Shown: in pieces, positions 38,780 to 46,584 of the stretch
How the letters are laid out: every line of letters begins with the position of its first letter
Numbering within the stretch: the first letter of the stretch is position 1
NCBI RefSeq assembly: GCF_003977615.1
Contig: NZ_RYZR01000008.1
Location: 62,001 to 126,000, forward strand
Reading direction: 5' to 3'
Length of the DNA stretch: 64,000 nucleotides
From: Dyella dinghuensis
GTDB lineage: Bacteria > Pseudomonadota > Gammaproteobacteria > Xanthomonadales > Rhodanobacteraceae
The notes under the pieces: generated by a model
Database searches by the model: none
Told to the model about the DNA's origin: nothing
What the model saw: the letters and a program-made list of their open reading frames with translations, nothing else
Made by a program: the position numbers and the translations under genes

Positions 38780-41536
38780 ATGCCAAACCTGACGCTTATC
38801 GACGGCTCCTCCTACCTCTACCGCGCCTTCCACGCGCTGCCGCCACTGAGCAACGCCAACGGCGAACCGACCGGCGCGCTGTTCGGTGTGGTCAACATGC
38901 TGCGCACGACGCTCAAGGCCAAACCCGATTACGTCGCCTTCGTCAGCGATGCGTCCGGCCCGACCTTTCGCAATGTCCTGTACGACAAGTACAAAGCCAA
39001 TCGCCCGCCCATGCCGGACGAACTGCGCGCGCAGATCGAACCCATGCTGGCCATCGTCGGTGCATTGGGTTTTCCGATTCTGCGTGTTACCGGCGTGGAA
39101 GCCGACGACGTCATCGGCACGCTGGCCAAGCAAGCTCATGAGCACGGCATCGATGTGCTGATTTCCACGGGCGACAAGGATCTCGCGCAACTCGTTCGTC
39201 CCGGTATCAAGCTCATCAACACGATGACCAATACCACCATGGACAGCGCCGGTGTGGTGGACAAATTCGGCGTAAAGCCCGACCAGATCATCGACTTCTT
39301 GAGCCTTACCGGCGACACGGTCGACAACGTTCCTGGTGTCAACAAGTGCGGTCCGAAGACGGCCGCAAAGTGGCTGGCCGAATACGGCTCGCTCGACGGT
39401 GTGATCGCCAACGCGGACAAGATCGGTGGAAAGATCGGCGAATACCTGCGCGAAGCGCTTCCCTCGCTGCCGCTTTCGCGCGAACTGGTGACGATCAAAC
39501 TTGATGTGCCGCTCGATAAATCGGTCAAGGATCTGACACTACGCGACCGCGACGCCAACGCGCTGCGCGAGCTGTTCACACGCTACGAATTCAAGGCGGC
39601 ATTGAAGGAACTGGACGGTGCCGCTGCCGACACCGCAACATCCACGCCCGCGACAACGCCCGCAGTAACCGACAGCGCGCCGGTTGCGCCCTCGCGCAGC
39701 GAAGCGATGCCTGCTGTCGAATTGAGCGGCCCTGGCCACTACGAACTGGTCACGACACAGGCGCAGTTCGACGCATGGCTGGAGCGCATCAAGGACGCGC
39801 CATTGATTGCGTTCGACACCGAAACGACCAGCCTCGATCCGATGCGTGCCGACATCGTGGGACTGAGCTTGTCGGTGCAACCCGGTCACGCCTGCTATCT
39901 CCCGCTTTCGCACGATTACCCCGGCGCACCCAAGCAATTGCCGCGCGATGCGGTACTTGCTGCGATCAAGCCGATCATGGAAGACCCGCGGCGGCCGAAG
40001 GTTGGTCAGCACGCCAAGTACGACATGAACATCCTGTCGCTGTATGGCATCGTCGTGCAGGGACTCAAGCACGACACGATGCTCGAATCGTACGTGTGGA
40101 ACGCGACCGCAACGCGTCATGACATGGATTCGCTCGCCTCGAAATACCTCGGCTACGAAACCGTGAAATACGAGCAAGTCGCAGGCAAAGGTGCAAAGCA
40201 GATTTCCTTCTCGCAAGTCGATCTTGAAACCGCCTGCCGTTATGCCGCCGAGGATGCCGACGTCACGCTGCGCCTGCATCACGCGCTGTGGCCACTGCTG
40301 GAAAGCGAACCGAAACTTCTGAAGGTCTACGAAGACATCGAAATTCCGCTGGTGCCCGTGCTTGCCGGCATGGAGCAGCGCGGCGTGTTGATCGACGTCA
40401 ACGAACTTCGCATGCAAAGCCAGCAACTCGGCAAGCGCATGCTGGAGCTGCAGAAGGAATCGTGGCAATCGGCCGGCCGTGAATTCAACCTCGACTCGCC
40501 CAAGCAACTGCAAGCGATACTCTTCGACGAACTCGGCTTGCCGGCCAAACTGAAAACACCAACCGGGCAACCTTCGACGAACGAAGAAGCGCTCGAAGCG
40601 ATTGCTGACGATCATGCGTTGCCACGTCTGATTCTCGAATATCGCGGCTTGGCCAAGTTGCGCTCTACGTATACGGAAAAGCTCGCGGAAATCGTCAACC
40701 CTCGCACGGGCCGCGTGCACACGAGCTATCACCAGGGCGCAGTGGCCACAGGGCGCATTTCCTCCAACGATCCGAATTTGCAAAATATTCCCGTGCGTAC
40801 CGAAGAAGGTCGCCGCATCCGTCAGGCGTTCATTGCGCCCGAAGGATGGCTGGTGATGGCGGCGGACTATTCGCAAATCGAGCTGCGCATCATGGCGCAT
40901 TTATCTGGCGATGAAGGTTTGGTGCGCGCCTTCCAGGAAGGTGGCGATATTCACCGTGCCACGGCAGCGGAAGTGTTCGGTCTGGAACCCGAAGCGGTCA
41001 CGAGCAATCAGCGACGTGCCGCGAAAGCCATTAATTTCGGTTTGATGTATGGCATGAGCGCCTTTGGTCTCGCACGTCAGCTCGGCGTCGATCGCGGCGA
41101 AGCGAGCGACTACATGGCGCGCTACTTCTCGCGCTATCCCGGCGTGCACGCGTTCATGGAAGCCACGCGCGAGCGTGCGCACCGCGATGGCTACGTCGAA
41201 ACACTGTTCGGCCGCCGCCTGTATCTGGACAACCTCAGCGCACGCAACCAGGCCCTGCGCGCTGGCGCCGAGCGCGCCGCGGTGAACGCACCCATGCAAG
41301 GCACCGCCGCCGACATCATCAAGCGCGCGATGATTTCCGTCGCGACATGGCTAAAGGATCGCGACGACGCGCACATGTTGATGCAGGTGCACGACGAACT
41401 GGTATTCGAAGTACGCGCCGATGCCATCGACGAGGTGCGCGAAGCAGTGCGCGAACGCATGTCCGGCGCCGCGACATTGCGCGTTCCGCTGATCGTTGAC
41501 GTGGGTGTCGGCAAGAACTGGGACGAAGCGCATTAA
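38780..41536 (+). CDS. polA: DNA polymerase I
   Basis: Repair and Okazaki-fragment polymerase, 918 aa, with all three activities. The N-terminal 5'-3' exonuclease domain runs to about residue 285 (LTLIDGSSYLYRAFHALPPL, GVEADDVIGTLA). The 3'-5' proofreading domain has FDTETTSLDP (acidic residues near 346 and 348). The polymerase domain shows MAADYSQIELRIMAHLSGDE and QVHDELVFEV. The ATG at 38780 is preferred over an upstream GTG. A DUF2252 gene lies convergent after it. Confidence 0.97.
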   Translation: MPNLTLIDGSSYLYRAFHALPPLSNANGEPTGALFGVVNMLRTTLKAKPDYVAFVSDASGPTFRNVLYDKYKANRPPMPDELRAQIEPMLAIVGALGFPILRVTGVEADDVIGTLAKQAHEHGIDVLISTGDKDLAQLVRPGIKLINTMTNTTMDSAGVVDKFGVKPDQIIDFLSLTGDTVDNVPGVNKCGPKTAAKWLAEYGSLDGVIANADKIGGKIGEYLREALPSLPLSRELVTIKLDVPLDKSVKDLTLRDRDANALRELFTRYEFKAALKELDGAAADTATSTPATTPAVTDSAPVAPSRSEAMPAVELSGPGHYELVTTQAQFDAWLERIKDAPLIAFDTETTSLDPMRADIVGLSLSVQPGHACYLPLSHDYPGAPKQLPRDAVLAAIKPIMEDPRRPKVGQHAKYDMNILSLYGIVVQGLKHDTMLESYVWNATATRHDMDSLASKYLGYETVKYEQVAGKGAKQISFSQVDLETACRYAAEDADVTLRLHHALWPLLESEPKLLKVYEDIEIPLVPVLAGMEQRGVLIDVNELRMQSQQLGKRMLELQKESWQSAGREFNLDSPKQLQAILFDELGLPAKLKTPTGQPSTNEEALEAIADDHALPRLILEYRGLAKLRSTYTEKLAEIVNPRTGRVHTSYHQGAVATGRISSNDPNLQNIPVRTEEGRRIRQAFIAPEGWLVMAADYSQIELRIMAHLSGDEGLVRAFQEGGDIHRATAAEVFGLEPEAVTSNQRRAAKAINFGLMYGMSAFGLARQLGVDRGEASDYMARYFSRYPGVHAFMEATRERAHRDGYVETLFGRRLYLDNLSARNQALRAGAERAAVNAPMQGTAADIIKRAMISVATWLKDRDDAHMLMQVHDELVFEVRADAIDEVREAVRERMSGAATLRVPLIVDVGVGKNWDEAH

Positions 41537-41560
41537 GGCCGCTGCCGCCAACCGCACGCA

Positions 41561-42832
41561 TTAACGCTGCTCTGCCGCCACGTATCGGCGGCAGTGATCC
41601 AGATACTCGCTTTCGTGTTGCGCAAGCAGAAGTGTCACGCTGCGCCACAACCAGGATGGTGCATCCAACGTACGCGTGTGATTGCGCGCCAACTCCGCGC
41701 GCCACGCCTTGCGCGTCGATGCATCCATCTGGCGTGCATGCGCGCGCCCCACCACGCTGGCGAGAAACATTGCTACGCGCATGGCTTGCTTCCGTCCCAT
41801 GCGATCGATATCGAGAGTGAGATCCTGCGGCAGCAGCTCACGCACGAATACCTGACTGTCCAACAGCGTTGCTGCACGCATGCGATGCCCGAGCGAAGGC
41901 GAAAGATGCGTCGCCGCCTCGACCACGCGTTTCGCGTTGTCGCGCGGCATCCGCACTTTGGTGGCGTGCGGCGCTACGGATTTGACCGCTTCCTTGATGT
42001 CGATCAGGCAGAGATCTTCTCCGTCACTAGTCCCGCCATCGACATCCAGCAACACGGCGTAGCGCCCTTTGCCAAGCGAACTGCAACCCTTTCGCCAATA
42101 CGCCGCATCGAGCAGCGACACATGCGCCTCGTTGTCGCGATGATGCAGTTGCGTCGCAAGCTCGACTATCTCGGTCTGCGCCATTAACTGCGCGATCGCG
42201 GAACGCTCCCGCTTGGTCAGCGTCCAGAAGTTTTTACCCACCGGAAAACTCGGTTCAACGCCGTTGATACGTTCCTGCGCCAGCGATTTCCAATTGCGGC
42301 GAAGCGCACGTTTCATCACCAGACGAATCGACGGCGGGATATCCGGCTCATCGTCATCCGATTCCGGAAAGGCGGATTCGTAACCGGCAAGCATCGCCTC
42401 GATCATGCGCACCGTGGTGACACCGGGAAGATCGGAACCGCGCGCGACGGTGGCAAGCGATAGTGCAAGCCGAATCAGATCGTGCGCGGGATTGCCGATG
42501 ACGCTCTGATCGAAATCGCGAATCTGGATATGGACGGCACCCTGGTCGTTGGCGACGGGGCCGAGATTAGCAATATGACAGTCGCCGCAAATCCAGATCG
42601 CAGGTCCATGCGGAATGGACGGCTGATCTTCGTCATGCAACCACTCATAAAAACGTGCCGTGTTACCGCGTACAAAAGCATGTGCAGATCGCGCCATTTT
42701 TCGGTTGCGCAGATTCGTCAACACGGCTGCGCGCGCTGCGGGAGCAACGGCACGAATGCGGGCTTTCTTAGTCTTTTTCGTCACAAAACGCAGCCATGTA
42801 TGTAGCGGTGGTGTTACATCCTCAGGTGACAA
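41561..42832 (-). CDS. DUF2252 family protein
   Basis: Protein of up to 423 aa. The conserved opening RNRKMARSAHAFVRGNTARFYEWL and ICGDCHIANLGPV resemble the DUF2252 family, which has a kinase-like fold related to aminoglycoside phosphotransferases; the DCHIxN segment parallels the HxDxxxxN catalytic loop. Function is unknown. The start is uncertain: the longest frame begins with TTG at 42832 and a GTG lies 16 codons later, neither with a good ribosome binding site. It is convergent with polA. Confidence 0.8.
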   Translation of the reverse strand: MSPEDVTPPLHTWLRFVTKKTKKARIRAVAPAARAAVLTNLRNRKMARSAHAFVRGNTARFYEWLHDEDQPSIPHGPAIWICGDCHIANLGPVANDQGAVHIQIRDFDQSVIGNPAHDLIRLALSLATVARGSDLPGVTTVRMIEAMLAGYESAFPESDDDEPDIPPSIRLVMKRALRRNWKSLAQERINGVEPSFPVGKNFWTLTKRERSAIAQLMAQTEIVELATQLHHRDNEAHVSLLDAAYWRKGCSSLGKGRYAVLLDVDGGTSDGEDLCLIDIKEAVKSVAPHATKVRMPRDNAKRVVEAATHLSPSLGHRMRAATLLDSQVFVRELLPQDLTLDIDRMGRKQAMRVAMFLASVVGRAHARQMDASTRKAWRAELARNHTRTLDAPSWLWRSVTLLLAQHESEYLDHCRRYVAAEQR

Positions 42833-42969
42833 CTGTGAAAGTCTTGTTTCATCTTTCCGAGCGTCTGTGCAGTGCGTTTTCCAGAAATGAATCGCAGCTA
42901 ACCATTTCCAGAAATTTGTACCGGGATGTGCAACTTTTCATGCCAACCCGCGCTCTAAGTTTTCGGATG

Positions 42970-43086
42970 CACGCAACGGCATCCCCCGGCGCCCACCTCC
43001 CTGGGTCGCCAATCGGAATCGAACCTCTCCCCTGGGCTTCGATTCCACCGGCCCCGAGGACTCCCCCTAAGTTCTCGGGGCTTTTT
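42970..43086 (+). ncRNA. Candidate sX13-like small RNA
   Basis: Three consecutive hairpins lie on the plus strand with no coding frame: GGCGCCCA/TGGGTCGCC (42988-43010), GGAATCGAA/TTCGATTCC (43015-43046), and GCCCCGAG/CTCGGGGC (43051-43081) followed by a T-run, a good intrinsic terminator. All three loops are C-rich (CCTCCC, CTCTCCCC, CTCCCCC). No plus-strand gene upstream needs this terminator: polA ends 1.5 kb away and the intervening gene is on the other strand. The sX13 RNA of Xanthomonas, about 115 nt with three stem-loops and C-rich loops, is encoded beside polA. The 5' end is approximate. Confidence 0.7.
43051..43086 (+). terminator. Intrinsic terminator of the candidate small RNA
   Basis: GCCCCGAG/CTCGGGGC stem with a 15-base loop and CTTTTTC on the plus strand, 120 bp before the LacI gene. 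It ends a transcript starting in the polA-LacI gap. Apart from this RNA, nothing is seen in 42833-43205 except a small palindrome GGCAG-ATCG-CTGCC at 43162-43175 that could be an operator for the LacI gene. Confidence 0.85.
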
Positions 43087-43205
43087 CTTGCCCGTTTTCC
43101 GCGCCTTTCAGCCGACTGACGACATCCACCCTGCGGAACCGTTAGGATGGTGTTACGGGATGGCAGATCGCTGCCCGCAGCCATCAGGCCGAGAGTCGCG
43201 ACGTA

Positions 43206-44246
43206 GTGCAAATCAAAGGGAAAGCCACCTCCTTCGATATCGCCCACCTGACCGGGGTTTCCCAGTCCACGGTGTCGCGTGCCTTGCGCGATAGCCCGCT
43301 GGTCAGCGAGGAGACCCGGCAGCGTATCAAGGCGGCGGCCGATCAGCTCAATTACAAAGTGGACAAGAACGCGTCGAACCTGCGTTCGCAGCATTCGGGC
43401 ACGCTGGCGTTGCTGCTGTTCGAAGATCCCACGGCGGACGACTCGCACATCAATCCGTTCTTTCTTTCGATGCTCGGCTCAATTACGCGTGCCTGCGCAC
43501 TGCGCGGTTACGACCTGCTGATTTCGTTCCAGCAGTTGTCGTACGACTGGCATGCCGATTACGCGGACACGAAAAAAGCCGACGGCATCATTCTGCTCGG
43601 CTATGGCGACTATCTCGCCTATCGCGACAAGCTCGAAAAACTCGCCGCGCAAGGCACCCATTCGGTGCGTTGGGGCGCGGTGTTGCCGGATCAGCCGGAT
43701 GTCTCCATCGGCTGCGACAACTTTCAGGGCGGGCACGCCGTTGCCACGCACTTGCTGGAACAAGGCTGCAAACGCATAGCGTTCCTGGGCGATGCATCGA
43801 GCCACTATCCGGAATTCTTCGAACGCTATCGCGGTTACGTTGCCGCATTGCAGGAAGGCGGTGTTACCGCCGAACCGATGTTGCAGGTCGATGCCACCGA
43901 AAGCACCGAACAGGCTGGCTACGGCGCGATGGAAACGCTGCTTGAACGTGATGCACCGTTCGACGCCGTTTTCGCCGCGAGCGATCTGATCGCGATCGGC
44001 GCCATGCGCGCGCTTACCGACCGCGGCATCAAGGTGCCCGACCAAGTCGCCGTGGCCGGTTTCGACGACATCCCCATGGCGCGCTTCCTCAATCCGCCGC
44101 TGACCACCGTGCTGCAGGACACCAAGCTTGCCGGCGAAACGTTGGTCGACAACCTTATCCGGCTGATTCGCCGTGAACCGGTGGAAACGCTGGTGCTACC
44201 GGTCAAGCTGGTCGTGCGACGTTCTAGTCTGCTCGCTTCGCGCTAA
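43206..44246 (+). CDS. LacI-family transcriptional regulator
   Basis: Repressor of 346 aa. The N-terminal helix-turn-helix is SFDIAHLTGVSQSTVSRALRDSPLVSEETRQRI and the hinge helix NASNLRSQHSGTLALLLF is present. A sugar-binding core follows (QGGHAVATHLLEQGCKRIAFLG, AGFDDIPMARFLNPPLTTV). The start is GTG at 43206, which gives the family N-terminus; the ribosome binding site is weak. It is the only LacI protein in the window, and three candidate LacI-type operators occur 7-16 kb away in the alpha-glucan locus, making it a possible regulator of that locus. Confidence 0.92.
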   Translation: MQIKGKATSFDIAHLTGVSQSTVSRALRDSPLVSEETRQRIKAAADQLNYKVDKNASNLRSQHSGTLALLLFEDPTADDSHINPFFLSMLGSITRACALRGYDLLISFQQLSYDWHADYADTKKADGIILLGYGDYLAYRDKLEKLAAQGTHSVRWGAVLPDQPDVSIGCDNFQGGHAVATHLLEQGCKRIAFLGDASSHYPEFFERYRGYVAALQEGGVTAEPMLQVDATESTEQAGYGAMETLLERDAPFDAVFAASDLIAIGAMRALTDRGIKVPDQVAVAGFDDIPMARFLNPPLTTVLQDTKLAGETLVDNLIRLIRREPVETLVLPVKLVVRRSSLLASR

Positions 44247-44301
44247 AAAAGCGCCGCCCTAACCTTTCCTGTGATGCCGGCGAAGACGGGCGGATGTACC
44301 G

Positions 44302-44328
44302 TGTCGATTTCCGCCGTCCTGGTTCGTC
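44302..44328 (+). promoter_or_regulatory. Candidate ECF42-type promoter for the VOC-YciI-sigma cluster
   Basis: TGTCGA (44302-44307), 17 bases, then CGTC (44325-44328) lie 74 bp before the VOC start. As I recall, ECF42 sigma factors recognise a TGTCGA -35 with a CGWC-like -10, so this would make the cluster autoregulated. The match is short and may be chance. Confidence 0.4.
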
Positions 44329-44401
44329 TGTTATCCAAAGACCCGAAAAGCGATCCAGGACTCTTCCGTTCACATCAGTCTCACATCACGGAGCACTCAC
44401 G

Positions 44402-44818
44402 ATGTATATCCAGCCATATCTGTTCTTCCGCGGGCACTGCGAGGAAGCTGTCCAGTATTACCAAAAGCATCTGGGCGCGAAGGTCAACATGCTGATGCGC
44501 TACAAAGACATGCCACCGGATGCCGCCGGTCCAGGCGCGGACTATGACGGCGAAAAAATCATGTACGGCAATCTGACCATCGGCGACTCGGTGATCATGG
44601 TCTCCGACGATTGCGTGAATCCCCACGTGCAGTTTCAGGGCTTCTCGCTTTCCGTCAGCGTCAAGGACGAAAAAGAAGCCGAGCGCGTCTTCACGGCATT
44701 GAGCGATGGCGGAAAAGTCCACGCGCCGCTCAGCAAGACTTTCTTCTCGCCGTGCTTCGGGATGGCCGTGGATCGTTTCGGCGTCAGCTGGATGGTCATC
44801 GTACCGGGTCAGCAGTAA
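44402..44818 (+). CDS. VOC-family protein (PhnB-like)
   Basis: Protein of 138 aa of the glyoxalase/dioxygenase fold. It starts MYIQPYLFFRGHCEEAVQYYQKHLGAKV, the PhnB-type pattern, and contains MYGNLTIGDSVIMVSDD and the late CFGMAVDRFGVSWMV strand. The function of PhnB-like proteins is unclear. GGAG lies eight bases before the chosen ATG; the longer frame is unsupported. It is first of three closely spaced genes ending with an ECF sigma factor, a known ECF42 neighbourhood. Confidence 0.88.
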   Translation: MYIQPYLFFRGHCEEAVQYYQKHLGAKVNMLMRYKDMPPDAAGPGADYDGEKIMYGNLTIGDSVIMVSDDCVNPHVQFQGFSLSVSVKDEKEAERVFTALSDGGKVHAPLSKTFFSPCFGMAVDRFGVSWMVIVPGQQ

Positions 44819-44846
44819 CTCTTATCTTTTCACCGGAGAACACGTC

Positions 44847-45251
44847 ATGCGTTTCATGATGATCATGCTTCCCGCCGGCTATGCCAGCGCACCGGCCGGG
44901 AAGCGTCCTGAGCTCAAAGCGATCGAAAAGATGATGGATTACAACATGTCGCTGCAGCAGGCAGGCGTGTTGCTGGCCATGGATGGATTGCACCCGGCGT
45001 CTACGGGCGCACGCGTCACGACCGTCAACGGCAAAGTGAAAGTGACCGATGGACCGTTCGCCGAAGCGAAAGAAGCGATTGGCGGTTACTGGGTACTCGA
45101 CGTCGGCTCGCGCGCCGAGGCCATCGCGTGGGCCTCGCGTTGTCCGCTCGAGCCGGGCGACACCATCGAAGTGCGACAGGTCTTCGAAATGACCGATTTC
45201 TCGCCGGATGTGCAGAAAGCGGTCGCCGACATGCATTCGAACTGCGCGTGA
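44847..45251 (+). CDS. YciI-like DGPF-domain protein
   Basis: Protein of 134 aa with MRFMMIMLPAG at the start and the signature DGPFAEAKEAIGGYWVLDV (DGPF at 68-71). These YCII-superfamily proteins are the constant partner of ECF42 sigma factors in many bacteria, but their biochemical role is not established. GGAG lies eight bases before the ATG. It lies 28 bp after the VOC gene and 52 bp before the sigma gene. Confidence 0.9.
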   Translation: MRFMMIMLPAGYASAPAGKRPELKAIEKMMDYNMSLQQAGVLLAMDGLHPASTGARVTTVNGKVKVTDGPFAEAKEAIGGYWVLDVGSRAEAIAWASRCPLEPGDTIEVRQVFEMTDFSPDVQKAVADMHSNCA

Positions 45252-45296
45252 TGTGCCGGATTGCGCTTGCACACCTTACGCGCAAGTGCTGTGATC

Positions 45297-45312
45297 GCCC
45301 GTCATGACGGGC
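45297..45312. repeat. Perfect palindrome spanning the sigma factor start codon
   Basis: GCCCGTCATGACGGGC reads identically on both strands and its central ATG is the start codon of the ECF42-type gene. It could be a protein-binding site or form a hairpin that limits translation; it may also be chance. Confidence 0.4.
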
Positions 45313-46584
45313 AGCGACATCCATCGCACGATCGAAGCGGTATGGCGCATCGAATCGGCGCGGCTGATCGCCGGACTCGCACGCATGGTGCGCGACGTGG
45401 GTCTGGCCGAAGAACTGGCGCAGGATGCGCTGGTGGCAGCGCTGGAGCGTTGGCCGCAAAGCGGCGTGCCGGACAACCCCGGCGCATGGTTGATGACCAC
45501 CGCCAAGCATCGCGCCATCGACCAGCTACGCCGGCGCAAACTGATCGAACGCAAGCATGAAAGCCTTATCCATGAACCGGAGTTCGAGCCCACGGACGAG
45601 CGGCTGGAGCTGGAAGCCATGCTCGATGAAGATATCGGCGACGATCTGCTGCGGTTGATATTCACCGCCTGCCATCCCGTGCTTTCCGCCGAAGCACGCG
45701 CTGCGTTGACGCTGCGCCTGCTGGGCGGCCTGACCACCGATGAAATCGCGCGCGCGTTTCTGGTTCCCGAACCGACCGTCGCGCAACGCATCGTGCGCGC
45801 CAAGCGCACCCTCACCGAAAAAAACATTCCGTATGAAGTCCCACGCGGCGAAGAACGCGACGAACGTCTCGCCTCCGTGCTGGAAGTGCTCTATTTGATT
45901 TTCAACGAGGGCTACGCCGCCACATCGGGCGATGACTGGATACGCCCGGAACTTTGCAACGAAGCCATGCGTCTGGGCCGCGTGCTGGCGGCGCTGGCGC
46001 CTGACGAACCCGAAGTGCTCGGCTTGCTGGCATTGATGGAAATCCAGGCGTCGCGCTTGAACGCGCGCACGACATCGTCGGGTGAGCCCATTCTGTTACC
46101 CAATCAGGATCGCAGCCGCTGGGATCCCCTGCTGATTCGCCGTGGGCTTACCGCGCTCGACCGCATCGAAAAGCTTCGCGGCGCAAGTGGACCGTATGCC
46201 TTGCAGGCAGCGATTGCCGCCTGTCACGCACGCGCACGTACCGTCGATGAAACAGACTGGTCGCGCATCGCGTCGCTGTATGCCGTGCTGGCAACGGTGA
46301 TGCCTTCGCCCATCGTCGAACTCAATCGCGCCGTTGCCGTGGCGATGGCCTCAGGTCCGGCAGCGGGGCTGGCGCTCATCGACGCTTTGGCCGACGAACC
46401 GCAGCTCCGGAATTATCATTTGCTGCCCAGTGTTCGCGGCGACCTGCTCAGCCGATTGCAACGTCACGATGAAGCACGCCACGAATTCGAGCGCGCCGCG
46501 TCCATGACGCGCAATACGCGCGAACGCCAGATGCTGGAACGTCGCGCCGCCGCAAGCGCGCAAGCAGCACGCGCTCAAGCCTGA
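45304..46584 (+). CDS. ECF42-type RNA polymerase sigma factor
   Basis: Sigma factor of 426 aa, about twice the usual ECF length. The sigma2 region has LAEELAQDALVAALERWP and sigma4 has LTTDEIARAFLVPEPTVAQRIVRAKRTL. A long C-terminal extension (about 180-426, including EGYAATSGDDWIRPELCNEAMRLGR and a helical repeat-like tail) is typical of ECF42, which lacks an anti-sigma and is thought to be controlled by this extension. The upstream DGPF gene supports the class. Its start codon lies in a perfect 16-bp palindrome (45297-45312). The gene end overlaps the convergent MFS gene by 10 bp. Confidence 0.9.
   Translation: MTGSDIHRTIEAVWRIESARLIAGLARMVRDVGLAEELAQDALVAALERWPQSGVPDNPGAWLMTTAKHRAIDQLRRRKLIERKHESLIHEPEFEPTDERLELEAMLDEDIGDDLLRLIFTACHPVLSAEARAALTLRLLGGLTTDEIARAFLVPEPTVAQRIVRAKRTLTEKNIPYEVPRGEERDERLASVLEVLYLIFNEGYAATSGDDWIRPELCNEAMRLGRVLAALAPDEPEVLGLLALMEIQASRLNARTTSSGEPILLPNQDRSRWDPLLIRRGLTALDRIEKLRGASGPYALQAAIAACHARARTVDETDWSRIASLYAVLATVMPSPIVELNRAVAVAMASGPAAGLALIDALADEPQLRNYHLLPSVRGDLLSRLQRHDEARHEFERAASMTRNTRERQMLERRAAASAQAARAQA

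Noticed and set aside
43015..43046. tRNA-like GGAATCGAA...TTCGATTCC arms
   Set aside because: They resemble a T-arm, but no acceptor, D or anticodon stems fit around them on either strand; they form one hairpin of the candidate small RNA.
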